From NCBI GenBank assembly GCA_937919225.1, contig CALFRH010000118.1, positions 1 to 37,534 on the forward strand: a stretch of DNA of 37,534 bases, given 5' to 3'. The position numbers and the translations under genes were made by a program. The notes beneath the pieces are model-generated. The model did no database searches, was not told the origin of the DNA, and was given only the letters and a program-made list of their open reading frames with translations. This document shows, in pieces, positions 25,156-34,899 of the stretch (position 1 is the stretch's first letter; each line of letters begins with the position of its first letter). The DNA is from an uncultured Parvularcula sp. (GTDB lineage Bacteria; Pseudomonadota; Alphaproteobacteria; Caulobacterales; Parvularculaceae).

Positions 25156-25320
25156 AATAAGCCTCTAGGGGCAGCGGCGCGAAAGGGCGCCGCCAAGGGT
25201 TAGGCTCGTCTCTTACCCTGCGGAAGAAGAGAGGGGAGCGATGAAACAATTAACACAGCGACCGGCCTCAACGTTCAGCTATCAAGACATGAACCGGGCA
25301 ACGTTAGGTGCTGTGTTCCT
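25156..25320 (-). promoter_or_regulatory. Structured rpsA leader region
   Basis: Just before the Shine-Dalgarno is a GC-rich hairpin: GCGGCGC and GCGCCGC (25174-25180, 25187-25193) around a six-base loop. Further upstream, 25252-25317 holds a nested inverted repeat: outer arms AACACAGC/GCTGTGTT and inner arms CCT-AACGTT/AACGTTAGG, with one bulged base. S1 autogenously represses its own leader in E. coli; whether these structures do the same here is inference. The transcription start is not known. Confidence 0.45.
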
Positions 25321-25378
25321 CCATCAAGCTCGAAAATCGAGGCCCGGGCAGCAATGCCGCAGGGCGTTGGGCGGATAG
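25241..25378 (+). CDS. Possible 45-residue small protein
   Basis: The ATG has a strong GAGGGGAG site just upstream and opens a 45-codon frame starting MKQLTQRPASTFSYQDMNRA and ending in a basic tail (RKSRPGQQCRRALGG). No family is recognised. It occupies the leader region of rpsA on the opposite strand, and most of the frame overlaps the inverted repeat there. The reading frame could simply be a by-product of that structure. It should be treated as tentative. Confidence 0.22.
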   Translation: MKQLTQRPASTFSYQDMNRATLGAVFLHQARKSRPGQQCRRALGG

Positions 25379-25534
25379 CGGTTATAACCCAGAAATGCAA
25401 GGCACCTCTCCCGCGAGAAGGGGCAAAAATAGCCCGTCGCAGCGGCTGTCGCTCACATCCCTCTTCACCGCCTTCCCTGCGGCGATCATTGCGTCAACAG
25501 AACAACCAACAGCTCGAAAGCAATCCACGCTGTC

Positions 25535-25553
25535 TTTAATAATGACTTGCAAT
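25535..25553 (+). promoter_or_regulatory. Fur-type box 1, TonB receptor promoter
   Basis: TTTAATAATGACTTGCAAT matches the box in front of the membrane methyltransferase at most positions (TAATGA and TTGCAAT) and overlaps the proposed -35. Confidence 0.5.
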
Positions 25554-25579
25554 CTCATAAAATTGAGCAGATACCCCCA

Positions 25580-25598
25580 AATGCGAATGACTCGCATT
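25580..25598 (+). promoter_or_regulatory. Fur-type box 2, TonB receptor promoter
   Basis: AATGCGA-ATGAC-TCGCATT is a perfect 7-5-7 palindrome, as typical of Fur sites in front of siderophore receptor genes. It lies just downstream of the proposed -10 and 26 bases before the start codon. Confidence 0.7.
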
Positions 25599-25623
25599 TT
25601 TAACTTTGCAGGAGGGGTTTCCG

Positions 25624-27768
25624 ATGAGATTGGGATTAAGACAATATGGTTTGCTCGGTGGGAGCGTGATGGCCCTGGCGCACGCCGCTGGTTTCGGCGG
25701 TGGACAGGCCTTTGCGCAAACAAGTGCCTCACCAGGCGAAGAAGATGTGATCGTCGTCATCGGCCGGGCGCAGGAACTTTACCGGGTTGGCGAAAGCAGC
25801 ACGGGCAAATTGCCAGCCGAACCCCTCGACACACCTATCGTCATCACGACGATTAATGCGGACCTCATCCGGGACCAGGGCGCGCGGGACGCGCAAGATA
25901 TCTACCGGAACATCGCTGGCGTCTCCCTCTTTAGCTATGCCGGTGTGACCGCCCGCGGCTTTCGCCAGGAAGAAATCTTCTTTGATGGCCTTCGGGGCGA
26001 TCCCTATGCGGGGTTCGCTGTCCCCCAGCTCTTTAACGTCGAGCGCGTGGACTTCCTCAAAGGGCCCGCGGGGATGCTGTACGGCCCCGGCGCGCCGGGC
26101 GGTGTCTTCAACTATGTCACCAAAAAACCGTCCCAAGACTTTTCAGCCAACCTACGCGGCATCGTTGGCACAGAAGCCCGCTACGGTCTGTCGGGGGAAG
26201 TCACCGGATCGCTCCCCATCGATGGGCTAAGCGGTCGGGCGGGCATGTTCTACGAGGATCGCAACACCCCGCGTAAGAACACGACGAGCAAGACCGTGAT
26301 TTACGATTTGGGGCTCAGCGCCGATCTTGGCTTTGCCAATCTCACCCTACAAGGAACAACCTACGACCAGCGGCTTGATGGGAATCGGTTGCGCGGGGTG
26401 CCCGTGGACGATGATGGCAATTTCCTGACCGACCGCCGATGGAACCATAATGAGCCGGATGACTTTCTTGATCTCATCTCAAACAACCTCCAAGCGAAGT
26501 TGGAGGGGCACCTCGGCGATACAATCACTTGGGATGCCACCCTTCGCTATACGGATAGTGAGGAAAACCAAGAATATCACGAACCGCGCAGTCCGATCGA
26601 TACGGATGATGATGGAGTGGTCGACTTTATCTCCGTTCGTGAATTCCGCGATCAAACACGGGCCGAAGAGCAGCTGTCCTTTGGGGCCAATGCGATTTGG
26701 TCTCAATCCTTTGGCGATGTCGATAACCGTTTGCTCACCGGGGTGGAACATTACGATTTAGAGGCGGTCTTCGACTATGACCGGGCCCGGGGGACCGGCG
26801 ATAACGTTCAGGGCCTGAGTATTGTCGATCCGGTTTACGGCCTGTCTAACCGGTCAACTTACATCCTGACGAACCTCGCCGATGGCCGCGTCACTGAACA
26901 AAGGCGGACGGGCGTCTACCTGCTGAATGAGGCCACCGTGGGAAAATTCACCTTGGTGGGCGGTGTTCGCTTTGACACGTTCGAAGATGTCGAGGCATCA
27001 GGGGAGGAAGATGACGACAATGTTAGCTACCGCATTGGCGGGATTTATAAACCTGTGCCGAACGTTTCCCTATTTGCGCAGTGGGCTGACTCTTATATCC
27101 CGCAGAGTATCTCCAACCAACGCTCTGAAGTGGGGGGGCCCTTCGACCCAACGACGGGTACAATTGTCGAAGGCGGTGTGAAAGCTGAACTCTTCCATGA
27201 AAAGCTCTTTGTTAGCCTTTCCGTCTACGACATTGTCCGGGAGAACTTCCTTCAAACGCTCCTAGACGAGAATGGCGATGATGTTGAGATTGGCGGCTTC
27301 ACCCAATTTGGCCAGTTAGGGGAAGTCACCAGCACAGGTGTCGAGCTTGAATTGATTGCTGATATTACATCGGACTGGGTGTTGTTGGCATCCTACGCCT
27401 ATAATGATGCACGCATTACGGAGGATAATGGCACGGGCGGTTTCAGAAACAGTGTTGGTGATAAGTTCGCCAACGCCCCTGAAAACCAGTTCGGCTTTTG
27501 GACACGATATCAGGTGCCGGCGATCAACACCGCGTTCGCCATTGGCGGAGACTATGTGGATGAACGACTGAGCCTGTCTGGTCAAACCGTCAAAGACTAT
27601 TTCACCGTTGATGCGTCAGTGATTTGGGAGAAGGAGCCGTTCGAGGTTCTGCTACGGGTCGATAACCTCTTCGACGAAGAATATGCCGAGTCCGGATTTT
27701 TATCCCGGACAGGGCATTTCCCTGGAGATCCACGATCTATTTTTGTGGAGTTCTCGCGCGAGTGGTAG
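25624..27768 (+). CDS. TonB-dependent siderophore receptor
   Basis: A 714-residue outer-membrane receptor that should import an iron-siderophore complex. The signal peptide ends near AFA-QTS (about residue 31), followed by a TonB box (DVIVV, about 40-45). The plug domain has ARGFRQEEIFFDGLRG, VERVDFLKGPAGMLYGPGAPGGVFNYVTKKP. The barrel has the usual C-terminal DNLFDEEYAESGFLSRTGHFPGDPRSIFVEFSREW, ending in tryptophan. A loop near residue 330 holds DTDDDGVVDF, a calcium-loop-like motif. The ATG has AGGAGG upstream and two Fur boxes precede it. No siderophore transport or synthesis genes are adjacent, so the ligand is unknown. It sits between rpsA and cmk, a pair that is normally contiguous. 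Confidence 0.95.
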   Translation: MRLGLRQYGLLGGSVMALAHAAGFGGGQAFAQTSASPGEEDVIVVIGRAQELYRVGESSTGKLPAEPLDTPIVITTINADLIRDQGARDAQDIYRNIAGVSLFSYAGVTARGFRQEEIFFDGLRGDPYAGFAVPQLFNVERVDFLKGPAGMLYGPGAPGGVFNYVTKKPSQDFSANLRGIVGTEARYGLSGEVTGSLPIDGLSGRAGMFYEDRNTPRKNTTSKTVIYDLGLSADLGFANLTLQGTTYDQRLDGNRLRGVPVDDDGNFLTDRRWNHNEPDDFLDLISNNLQAKLEGHLGDTITWDATLRYTDSEENQEYHEPRSPIDTDDDGVVDFISVREFRDQTRAEEQLSFGANAIWSQSFGDVDNRLLTGVEHYDLEAVFDYDRARGTGDNVQGLSIVDPVYGLSNRSTYILTNLADGRVTEQRRTGVYLLNEATVGKFTLVGGVRFDTFEDVEASGEEDDDNVSYRIGGIYKPVPNVSLFAQWADSYIPQSISNQRSEVGGPFDPTTGTIVEGGVKAELFHEKLFVSLSVYDIVRENFLQTLLDENGDDVEIGGFTQFGQLGEVTSTGVELELIADITSDWVLLASYAYNDARITEDNGTGGFRNSVGDKFANAPENQFGFWTRYQVPAINTAFAIGGDYVDERLSLSGQTVKDYFTVDASVIWEKEPFEVLLRVDNLFDEEYAESGFLSRTGHFPGDPRSIFVEFSREW

Positions 27769-27782
27769 ACTGAGTAAGGGTG

Positions 27783-27812
27783 GCCCTGCGGCGACAAGGC
27801 TCGTCGCAGGGC
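27783..27812. terminator. Shared terminator-like hairpin after the TonB receptor
   Basis: GCCCTGCGGCGA and TCGTCGCAGGGC form 12 pairs (one G-U) around a six-base loop, 14 bases past the receptor stop and about 55 bases past the cmk stop. There is no T-run on either strand, so termination efficiency is uncertain. Confidence 0.5.
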
Positions 27813-27866
27813 GTTCCCCAAAACAAAACGTCTTTGACACCCACCGACACACTTAAGCAGTTAAAT

Positions 27867-28541
27867 TTAAGCGTCCTCGACCTTGAGGGACTTGTCTATA
27901 TATCGGCAAGCCCGCGCGAATACCGCATCAGCATCCAAGGTGGTGGTATCGATCAGCTCAGCGTCTTCGGCAGCTCGCATCGGCGCCGTCTCCCGACCGC
28001 CATCCCGCGCATCCCGCCGCTTAATGTCTTCCAATGTCGTGTCTAGAGTGATGGAAGCATCCTTAGCTCGGTGGTCCTTATACCGACGACGGGCCCGCTC
28101 CTCGGGACTGGCCGTAATAAAGAACTTCACTAACGCATCAGGACAGATGACCGTTCCAATATCGCGCCCATCAAGAACCGCTCCCCGAACACCCCCCGGC
28201 GGATTGGCGGCGAAATCCCGCTGATACGCAAGGAGGGCTGCTCTCACCTGCGGCTGCGCGGCAACCAGCGAGGCAGCTCGGCCGACATCAGGGGTACGAA
28301 TATCAGCATCGGCCACCGCGGCCAGGGTAAAGGCCTGCGCCGTCATTGCCGCCTGCTCCTCATCCCGAGGGTCTAAATTCTGGGTAAGCATCAGCCACCC
28401 CACCCCTCGATAAAGGACGCCCGTATCGAGATAGGCAAGGCCATAATATTGGGCGAGGCGGCGCGACAGCGTGCCTTTGCCGGAGGCAGCTGGACCATCA
28501 ACGGCGATAATCAATGAAGATGCAGTCATGAGGCGCTTCAT
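27867..28541 (-). CDS. cmk: Cytidylate kinase
   Basis: A 224-residue enzyme that phosphorylates CMP and dCMP. It has the P-loop GPAASGKGT at 16-24, a LDTGVLYRGVGW substrate region, VLDGRDIGTVICPDA and a lid with EERARRRYKDH; the order and length are normal. Start choice is open: an ATG four codons in gives MTASSLIIAVDG; neither has a clear Shine-Dalgarno. Usually aroA precedes and rpsA follows cmk in alphaproteobacteria; here neither adjacency is kept. Confidence 0.95.
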   Translation of the reverse strand: MKRLMTASSLIIAVDGPAASGKGTLSRRLAQYYGLAYLDTGVLYRGVGWLMLTQNLDPRDEEQAAMTAQAFTLAAVADADIRTPDVGRAASLVAAQPQVRAALLAYQRDFAANPPGGVRGAVLDGRDIGTVICPDALVKFFITASPEERARRRYKDHRAKDASITLDTTLEDIKRRDARDGGRETAPMRAAEDAELIDTTTLDADAVFARACRYIDKSLKVEDA

Positions 28542-28567
28542 ACGATGGCTGGTGCCAAATGGCTATC

Positions 28568-28602
28568 GGCCCCGCCCTCAAATCTCACGCACAGGCGGGG
28601 CC
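28568..28602. promoter_or_regulatory. Palindrome 1 between cmk and the TetR gene
   Basis: GGCCCCGCC (28568-28576) and GGCGGGGCC (28594-28602) are perfect 9-bp arms around a 17-base loop. It is closest to cmk. Confidence 0.45.
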
Positions 28603-28616
28603 GCAGATGTATCTGC
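28603..28616. promoter_or_regulatory. Palindrome 2, possible TetR operator
   Basis: GCAGAT-GT-ATCTGC is a perfect 6-2-6 palindrome starting right after palindrome 1. Operators of TetR-family repressors are often palindromes of this size. Confidence 0.4.
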
Positions 28617-28619
28617 ATA

Positions 28620-28666
28620 CCCCTTGCCCCTGAGGGAAACTGAGCTAGGTTAGGACCAGCAAGGGG
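28620..28666. promoter_or_regulatory. Palindrome 3, wide inverted repeat in the TetR promoter
   Basis: CCCCTTGC (28620-28627) and GCAAGGGG (28659-28666) are perfect arms around 31 bases. TTGCCC (28624-28629), a 16-base spacer and TAGGTT form a weak promoter within it. Confidence 0.4.
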
Positions 28667-28671
28667 GGTAG

Positions 28672-28686
28672 GCGAGCTTAGCTCGC
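28672..28686. promoter_or_regulatory. Palindrome 4, likely TetR operator
   Basis: GCGAGCT-T-AGCTCGC is a perfect 15-bp palindrome 22 bases upstream of the TetR start codon, so a bound repressor would cover the leader. It is the most operator-like of the four. Confidence 0.5.
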
Positions 28687-28708
28687 ACTTGCGCTGAGGA
28701 GCTATTCG

Positions 28709-29377
28709 ATGGCCCGACCCGTATCGGTGACCCGCCGACCAGAGATCGTTGATGGCCTACGCCGGGTTTTAATGGCCCAAGGTCTTGTTCTTCCCTCTAA
28801 TGATGTCATTGCGCAGGAAGCGTCGATGTCTCGGCAGCTTATCCGTCACTACTTCCCTGAGCAGCGGGATATGGCGTTAGCGCTCTGCCGGAGTCTCGCC
28901 AGTGGATATCAAGAGCTGCTGACCGAAGGCGTCAGCCAATCCGGCAGCATCAGCCGGCTAAGCGGGTTTTTGGACTTCTACTTTGGCATCGCGGCTGAAG
29001 GTTGGCCTGATAAACCGCGGGACGACCAGGCTTACGACGCTCTTTTCTCCCTCGCTGCAGGGGATGCCGAACTCAAGGAACTCCTCAAAGGGCAGTACGA
29101 TCTATTAGCGTCAGTGCTGTCCCATGAATTGTGCGTGACCTACCCTTCCCTCCCCGTCGAAGCCGCCAAAGAGTTGGCGCTCATCATCGTCAGTATGATG
29201 TATGGTCATTGGAAGATGGTGTGCTCCCTTGGCTTTGATGAGAAACAGAATAAAGCGATGCGGGAATGCGTTGACCGGCTGATACAGTCCTATGTGGCCA
29301 TTCCGCCCGACCGCGAGCGCAGTGAGGCTGTCGACGAACCTGCTGACGCTGGCGGTCCCAACGATCTACCTCGATAA
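28709..29377 (+). CDS. TetR-family transcriptional regulator
   Basis: A 222-residue DNA-binding protein. The N-terminal helix-turn-helix region is EIVDGLRRVLMAQGLVLPSNDVIAQEASMSRQLIRHYFPEQRDM (about 12-55) with the recognition helix in SRQLIRHYF. The rest is the helical ligand domain; it has no known effector. The start has AGGAG seven bases upstream. The gene is alone, convergent with metH and divergent from cmk. Stacked palindromes upstream suggest self-regulation. Confidence 0.88.
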   Translation: MARPVSVTRRPEIVDGLRRVLMAQGLVLPSNDVIAQEASMSRQLIRHYFPEQRDMALALCRSLASGYQELLTEGVSQSGSISRLSGFLDFYFGIAAEGWPDKPRDDQAYDALFSLAAGDAELKELLKGQYDLLASVLSHELCVTYPSLPVEAAKELALIIVSMMYGHWKMVCSLGFDEKQNKAMRECVDRLIQSYVAIPPDRERSEAVDEPADAGGPNDLPR

Positions 29378-29424
29378 GGCGCCATCTGCACTGGCACAAA
29401 AAGAGAGGTTAGGGGCGGTTTACC

Positions 29425-32075
<2,651 letters not shown>

Positions 32076-32079
<4 letters not shown>

Positions 32080-32945
32080 GCGGCTGCCTCTTGGGATTGG
32101 GGACGCACCCCTAACATATGGCAGAGGGCGTAGGCCATCTCCGCCCGGTTCAATGTATAAAAATGGAAATCGGTGACCCCCCGCTCGGCGAGATCAAGAC
32201 ACTGCTCTGCCGCCATGGCCGCCGAGACCAGTCGCCGCGTATCCGGGTCATCGTCCAAATTCTCAAATAAACGCGCCAGTCGGGCGGGAATCGATGCACC
32301 GCAAAGGCCCGCCATCCGCTTGAGCGACTTAAAGTTCGAGATCGGCATGATCCCCGGTAGGATCGGAATATCGATGCCCGCAGCGCGCACCCGCTCCAAA
32401 TAGCGTTCGTAGACGTCATTATCGTAAAAGAACTGGGTGATCGCTCGCGTGGCCCCGGCATCAACCTTCCGCTTCAGCATCTCGATGTCCGCTTGCTCAT
32501 CCGCCGACTCGGGGTGCTTTTCAGGATAGCAACCGACCGACACTTCAAAATCTGCAATCGCTTTTGCGCCTGCGGTCAGCTCCGCTGCGTTCGCGTACCC
32601 CCCTTCGGTTGGCACATAGGCGGTTCCCACCCCGCTGGGGGGATCCCCACGGAGCGCCACAATATGGCGCACGCCCGCCGACCAATAGTCTTTAAGGACA
32701 TCATCCACCTCGTCACGGGTGGCCTCCACGGTGGTAAGATGCGCCGCCACCGATAGAGAGGTTTCTTGGGCGATGCGGGCCACGGTTTTATGGGTGCGGT
32801 CCCGGGTGGATCCGCCCGCCCCATAGGTGACCGAGACAAAACTAGGGCCCAAGCCTTTCAGCTTCTCGACCGACGCCCAAAGGGTCTCAGCCATTGCCTC
32901 CGTCTTGGGCGGGAAGAACTCAAAGCTCACATTAAGCGTGGACAT
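32076..32945 (-). CDS. metF: Methylenetetrahydrofolate reductase
   Basis: A 289-residue FAD enzyme that makes 5-methyltetrahydrofolate for MetH. Motifs are [13 protein letters not shown] (5-17), [45 protein letters not shown] and [14 protein letters not shown]. The start [13 protein letters not shown] is the normal family N-terminus; a much longer frame runs upstream but would overlap the previous gene entirely. It overlaps the upstream regulator gene by 14 bases and metH by 4, so the three genes form one operon. Confidence 0.96.
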
Positions 32946-33945
32946 GCTGTCTGGCCTTATCCTGTTGAGAAGAAGAATGGCGGGTGCGAGCCCCTTCGGG
33001 CTCAAGCCGCCAAATAGAGGTGATAATACCGTCCGGAGACGGTGGATTAAGATGACGTGTTGCCGTGACCGCAAGCCCCGCCGTGCGGGCCCAGATGGCC
33101 ATTTCCTCATCCCCGAACCCAAGACGCCGGTGGGCATGATGATCGCGAAGATCCTCATGGGTGTGGGGGGCAAAATCGGCTATCAAAAGACGGCCATCCG
33201 CACTCAGCGCATTCGCCGCTGCAGCGATCGCCTGGCCGGGATCGGCTAAGAAATGCAATACATGATGGAGACAGATGAGATCTGCGTCAGCCTCCAGGGG
33301 GTCAGCGAGAAAGTCCATTCGCCGCACCTGGGCATGGGCAATATTCGCTTCCCCCAGCTTCGAGCGGGCCAGCGCCAACATATCAGGGGACAGATCATAG
33401 CCGATGCCATGACGATAGCGTTCCTGGAACACCACCAACATGCGTCCGGTGCCCGTGCCAAGGTCGATGAAGGTCTCCCCCCCACTCCCTGCGAGGTCCA
33501 ACAGCGCTGCCTCGATGGCATCTTCCTCAATGTGGCGCGCGCGCACCGCTTCCCAATCGGGCGCCTGACGCGCAAAATAGGCGGCGGCCACCGCGGCTCG
33601 TTCATCACGCAGGCGGGCAAGGGCCACCTTATCATCAGGCGCGATAAGGTCCGAAATCGTATCCACCGCAATCCCGATGGCGCTCAGACTGTCGATGGAC
33701 GCCAGACGGTAGAAAACCCATGCTCCTTCCTGATAGCGGTCCACCAGCCCTGCTTCGGCGAGCACTTTAAGGTGCCTGCTCACCCGCGGCTGGCTCTGGT
33801 CGAGAAGGCCCGCCAACTCGGTCACCGTCAGCTCCCCCTGGCTGAGCAGCAATAAAGTACGCAGCCGCGTCGCCTCGCCGGCCGCGCGCAAAAGCGTCAA
33901 CTTGCCCTCAAATGCCGTGATTGATTGTGCCACCGGACCATCCAT
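32932..33945 (-). CDS. ArsR-family regulator fused to a SAM-dependent methyltransferase domain (SahR-like)
   Basis: A 337-residue protein with an ArsR winged helix (about 10-85; recognition helix in VTELAGLLDQSQPRVSRHLKVL) and a C-terminal methyltransferase fold with FIDLGTGTGRML at 159-170 and LICLHHVLHF. Such fusions in front of metF/metH in alphaproteobacteria belong to the SahR type. Those are reported to sense S-adenosylhomocysteine and repress methionine-cycle genes. The chosen ATG follows a perfect operator; the longer frame would start inside or beyond it. There is no Shine-Dalgarno, only CCCTCCCCT, before the ATG. The domain assignment is clear; the effector is by analogy. Confidence 0.88.
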   Translation of the reverse strand: MDGPVAQSITAFEGKLTLLRAAGEATRLRTLLLLSQGELTVTELAGLLDQSQPRVSRHLKVLAEAGLVDRYQEGAWVFYRLASIDSLSAIGIAVDTISDLIAPDDKVALARLRDERAAVAAAYFARQAPDWEAVRARHIEEDAIEAALLDLAGSGGETFIDLGTGTGRMLVVFQERYRHGIGYDLSPDMLALARSKLGEANIAHAQVRRMDFLADPLEADADLICLHHVLHFLADPGQAIAAAANALSADGRLLIADFAPHTHEDLRDHHAHRRLGFGDEEMAIWARTAGLAVTATRHLNPPSPDGIITSIWRLEPEGARTRHSSSQQDKARQHVHA

Positions 33946-33954
33946 AGGGGAGGG

Positions 33955-33980
33955 ATATAAAGATTTCTTTATATGGTCAA
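33955..33980 (-). promoter_or_regulatory. SahR-type operator and promoter of the methionine operon
   Basis: ATATAAAGA-TT-TCTTTATAT (33955-33974) is a perfect 9-2-9 palindrome. On the minus strand TTGACC (33975-33980) lies directly in front as a -35, and TATATC (or TATCCC) near the start codon would be the -10. The repressor would therefore sit on spacer and -10. The ATG lies ten bases after the palindrome, so the mRNA leader must be very short or absent. Confidence 0.75.
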
Positions 33981-34088
33981 GAATATGCCGATGCCAACGA
34001 GTCGAAACCAAGCGTTTGCGACGGCTTAGCCGTGGCATCCATACAAATGAAGATAATTCCAGCAGCTAGATGGACGCCATACCGGCCT

Positions 34089-34142
34089 TCGCCGGCACAG
34101 GCACACAAGCCGTGGCGAACGGGACCTCCGCTGTGCCGGCGA
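34089..34142. repeat. Perfect 12-bp inverted repeat upstream of the CcmG-like gene
   Basis: TCGCCGGCACAG (34089-34100) and CTGTGCCGGCGA (34131-34142) are perfect arms with a 30-base loop. The left arm can also fold alone (CCGGC-CTTC-GCCGG). There is no T-run. It may be a leader structure or a mobile palindrome. Confidence 0.55.
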
Positions 34143-34191
34143 TACGAAATGTTTCATTGCTGAAGGCTGAAATCGAGGGCAATAAGGCCCA

Positions 34192-34773
34192 ATGAACAAG
34201 CTTGTTTTATTTCTCCCCGTGGTGGTGTTTGCTGTCCTTGCATTTGTTTTTGGACGCGGCCTCGGCCTTGATCAATCAGTCCAGCCGTCGAACCTGATCG
34301 ATAAACCGGTCCCGGCATTCACGCTTGCCGACATGCCAGACCTTGAGGATGGCGAGACCATCGCTTTCACGCCCGAAAACCTTGAGGGCCAGGTGACGCT
34401 CGTCAATGTGTTCGGGTCCTGGTGCGCCGCCTGCCGGATTGAGCACCCCACCCTTCTCGATATCAAAAAGACAGCTGGGATTGCCATGTACGGCATCAAT
34501 TGGGCCGACACGCCCGCCCGGGGCGCCGCATGGCTCAACCAATTTGGCATATCCTATCACCGGGTGGGCAATGATGAGATGGGCCGCGCGGTCATTGGCT
34601 TTGGGGTGACCGGGGCACCAGAAACCTTTCTCGTCGATCGCGAAGGGCGCATCCGCTACCGCCATGTGGGCCCGGTCACCCCTGATGTGTGGGAAAAAAC
34701 GCTGGCGCCAATGGTCGAGGAGCTGCAAAAGAAAGGTCAGGTTGGGGCCTCATCGACGGACACACCCTCTTAA
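34192..34773 (+). CDS. ccmG: CcmG/DsbE-type periplasmic thioredoxin
   Basis: A 193-residue membrane-anchored thiol-disulfide protein. It has one N-terminal helix (about 4-21), then a thioredoxin fold with the active-site WCAAC (C78, C81) in VNVFGSWCAACRIEHP and cis-proline P143 in GAPETFLVD. CcmG reduces apocytochrome c before heme attachment. Most members have WCxxC with Pro in the middle; Ala-Ala is a small deviation. The insert YGINWADTPARGAAWL is typical of CcmG. Unlike the usual ccmABCDG order, no other ccm gene is adjacent; surA follows downstream. Family firm; function probable. Confidence 0.88.
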   Translation: MNKLVLFLPVVVFAVLAFVFGRGLGLDQSVQPSNLIDKPVPAFTLADMPDLEDGETIAFTPENLEGQVTLVNVFGSWCAACRIEHPTLLDIKKTAGIAMYGINWADTPARGAAWLNQFGISYHRVGNDEMGRAVIGFGVTGAPETFLVDREGRIRYRHVGPVTPDVWEKTLAPMVEELQKKGQVGASSTDTPS

Positions 34774-34899
34774 AATGAGGGCGCTTACCGGCTTTTCACC
34801 CCTTCGCGGTTTCGTCAAAACCCTTGCTTGGGTAGTATAGAGCGTTACACATTGGGCGATGGGCACGTTTGTCGCCCCAAAAAGGGTAGGGTTGAAGCG

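Larger units (their letters stand above)
25379..25623 (+). promoter_or_regulatory. Promoter region of the TonB receptor gene
   Basis: TTGCAA (25547-25552), a 17-base spacer and GATACC (25570-25575) make a plausible sigma-70 promoter. The -35 overlaps the first Fur-type box, and the second box lies just past the -10. GGAGGGG about six bases before the ATG at 25624 is the ribosome site. The rest of the stretch (25379-25534) shows nothing clear. Confidence 0.45.

Noticed and set aside
25308-25856. Plus-strand frame of 182 codons before and into the TonB receptor gene
   Set aside because: It overlaps the receptor start and its Fur boxes, has no ribosome site and its product has no domain-like pattern.
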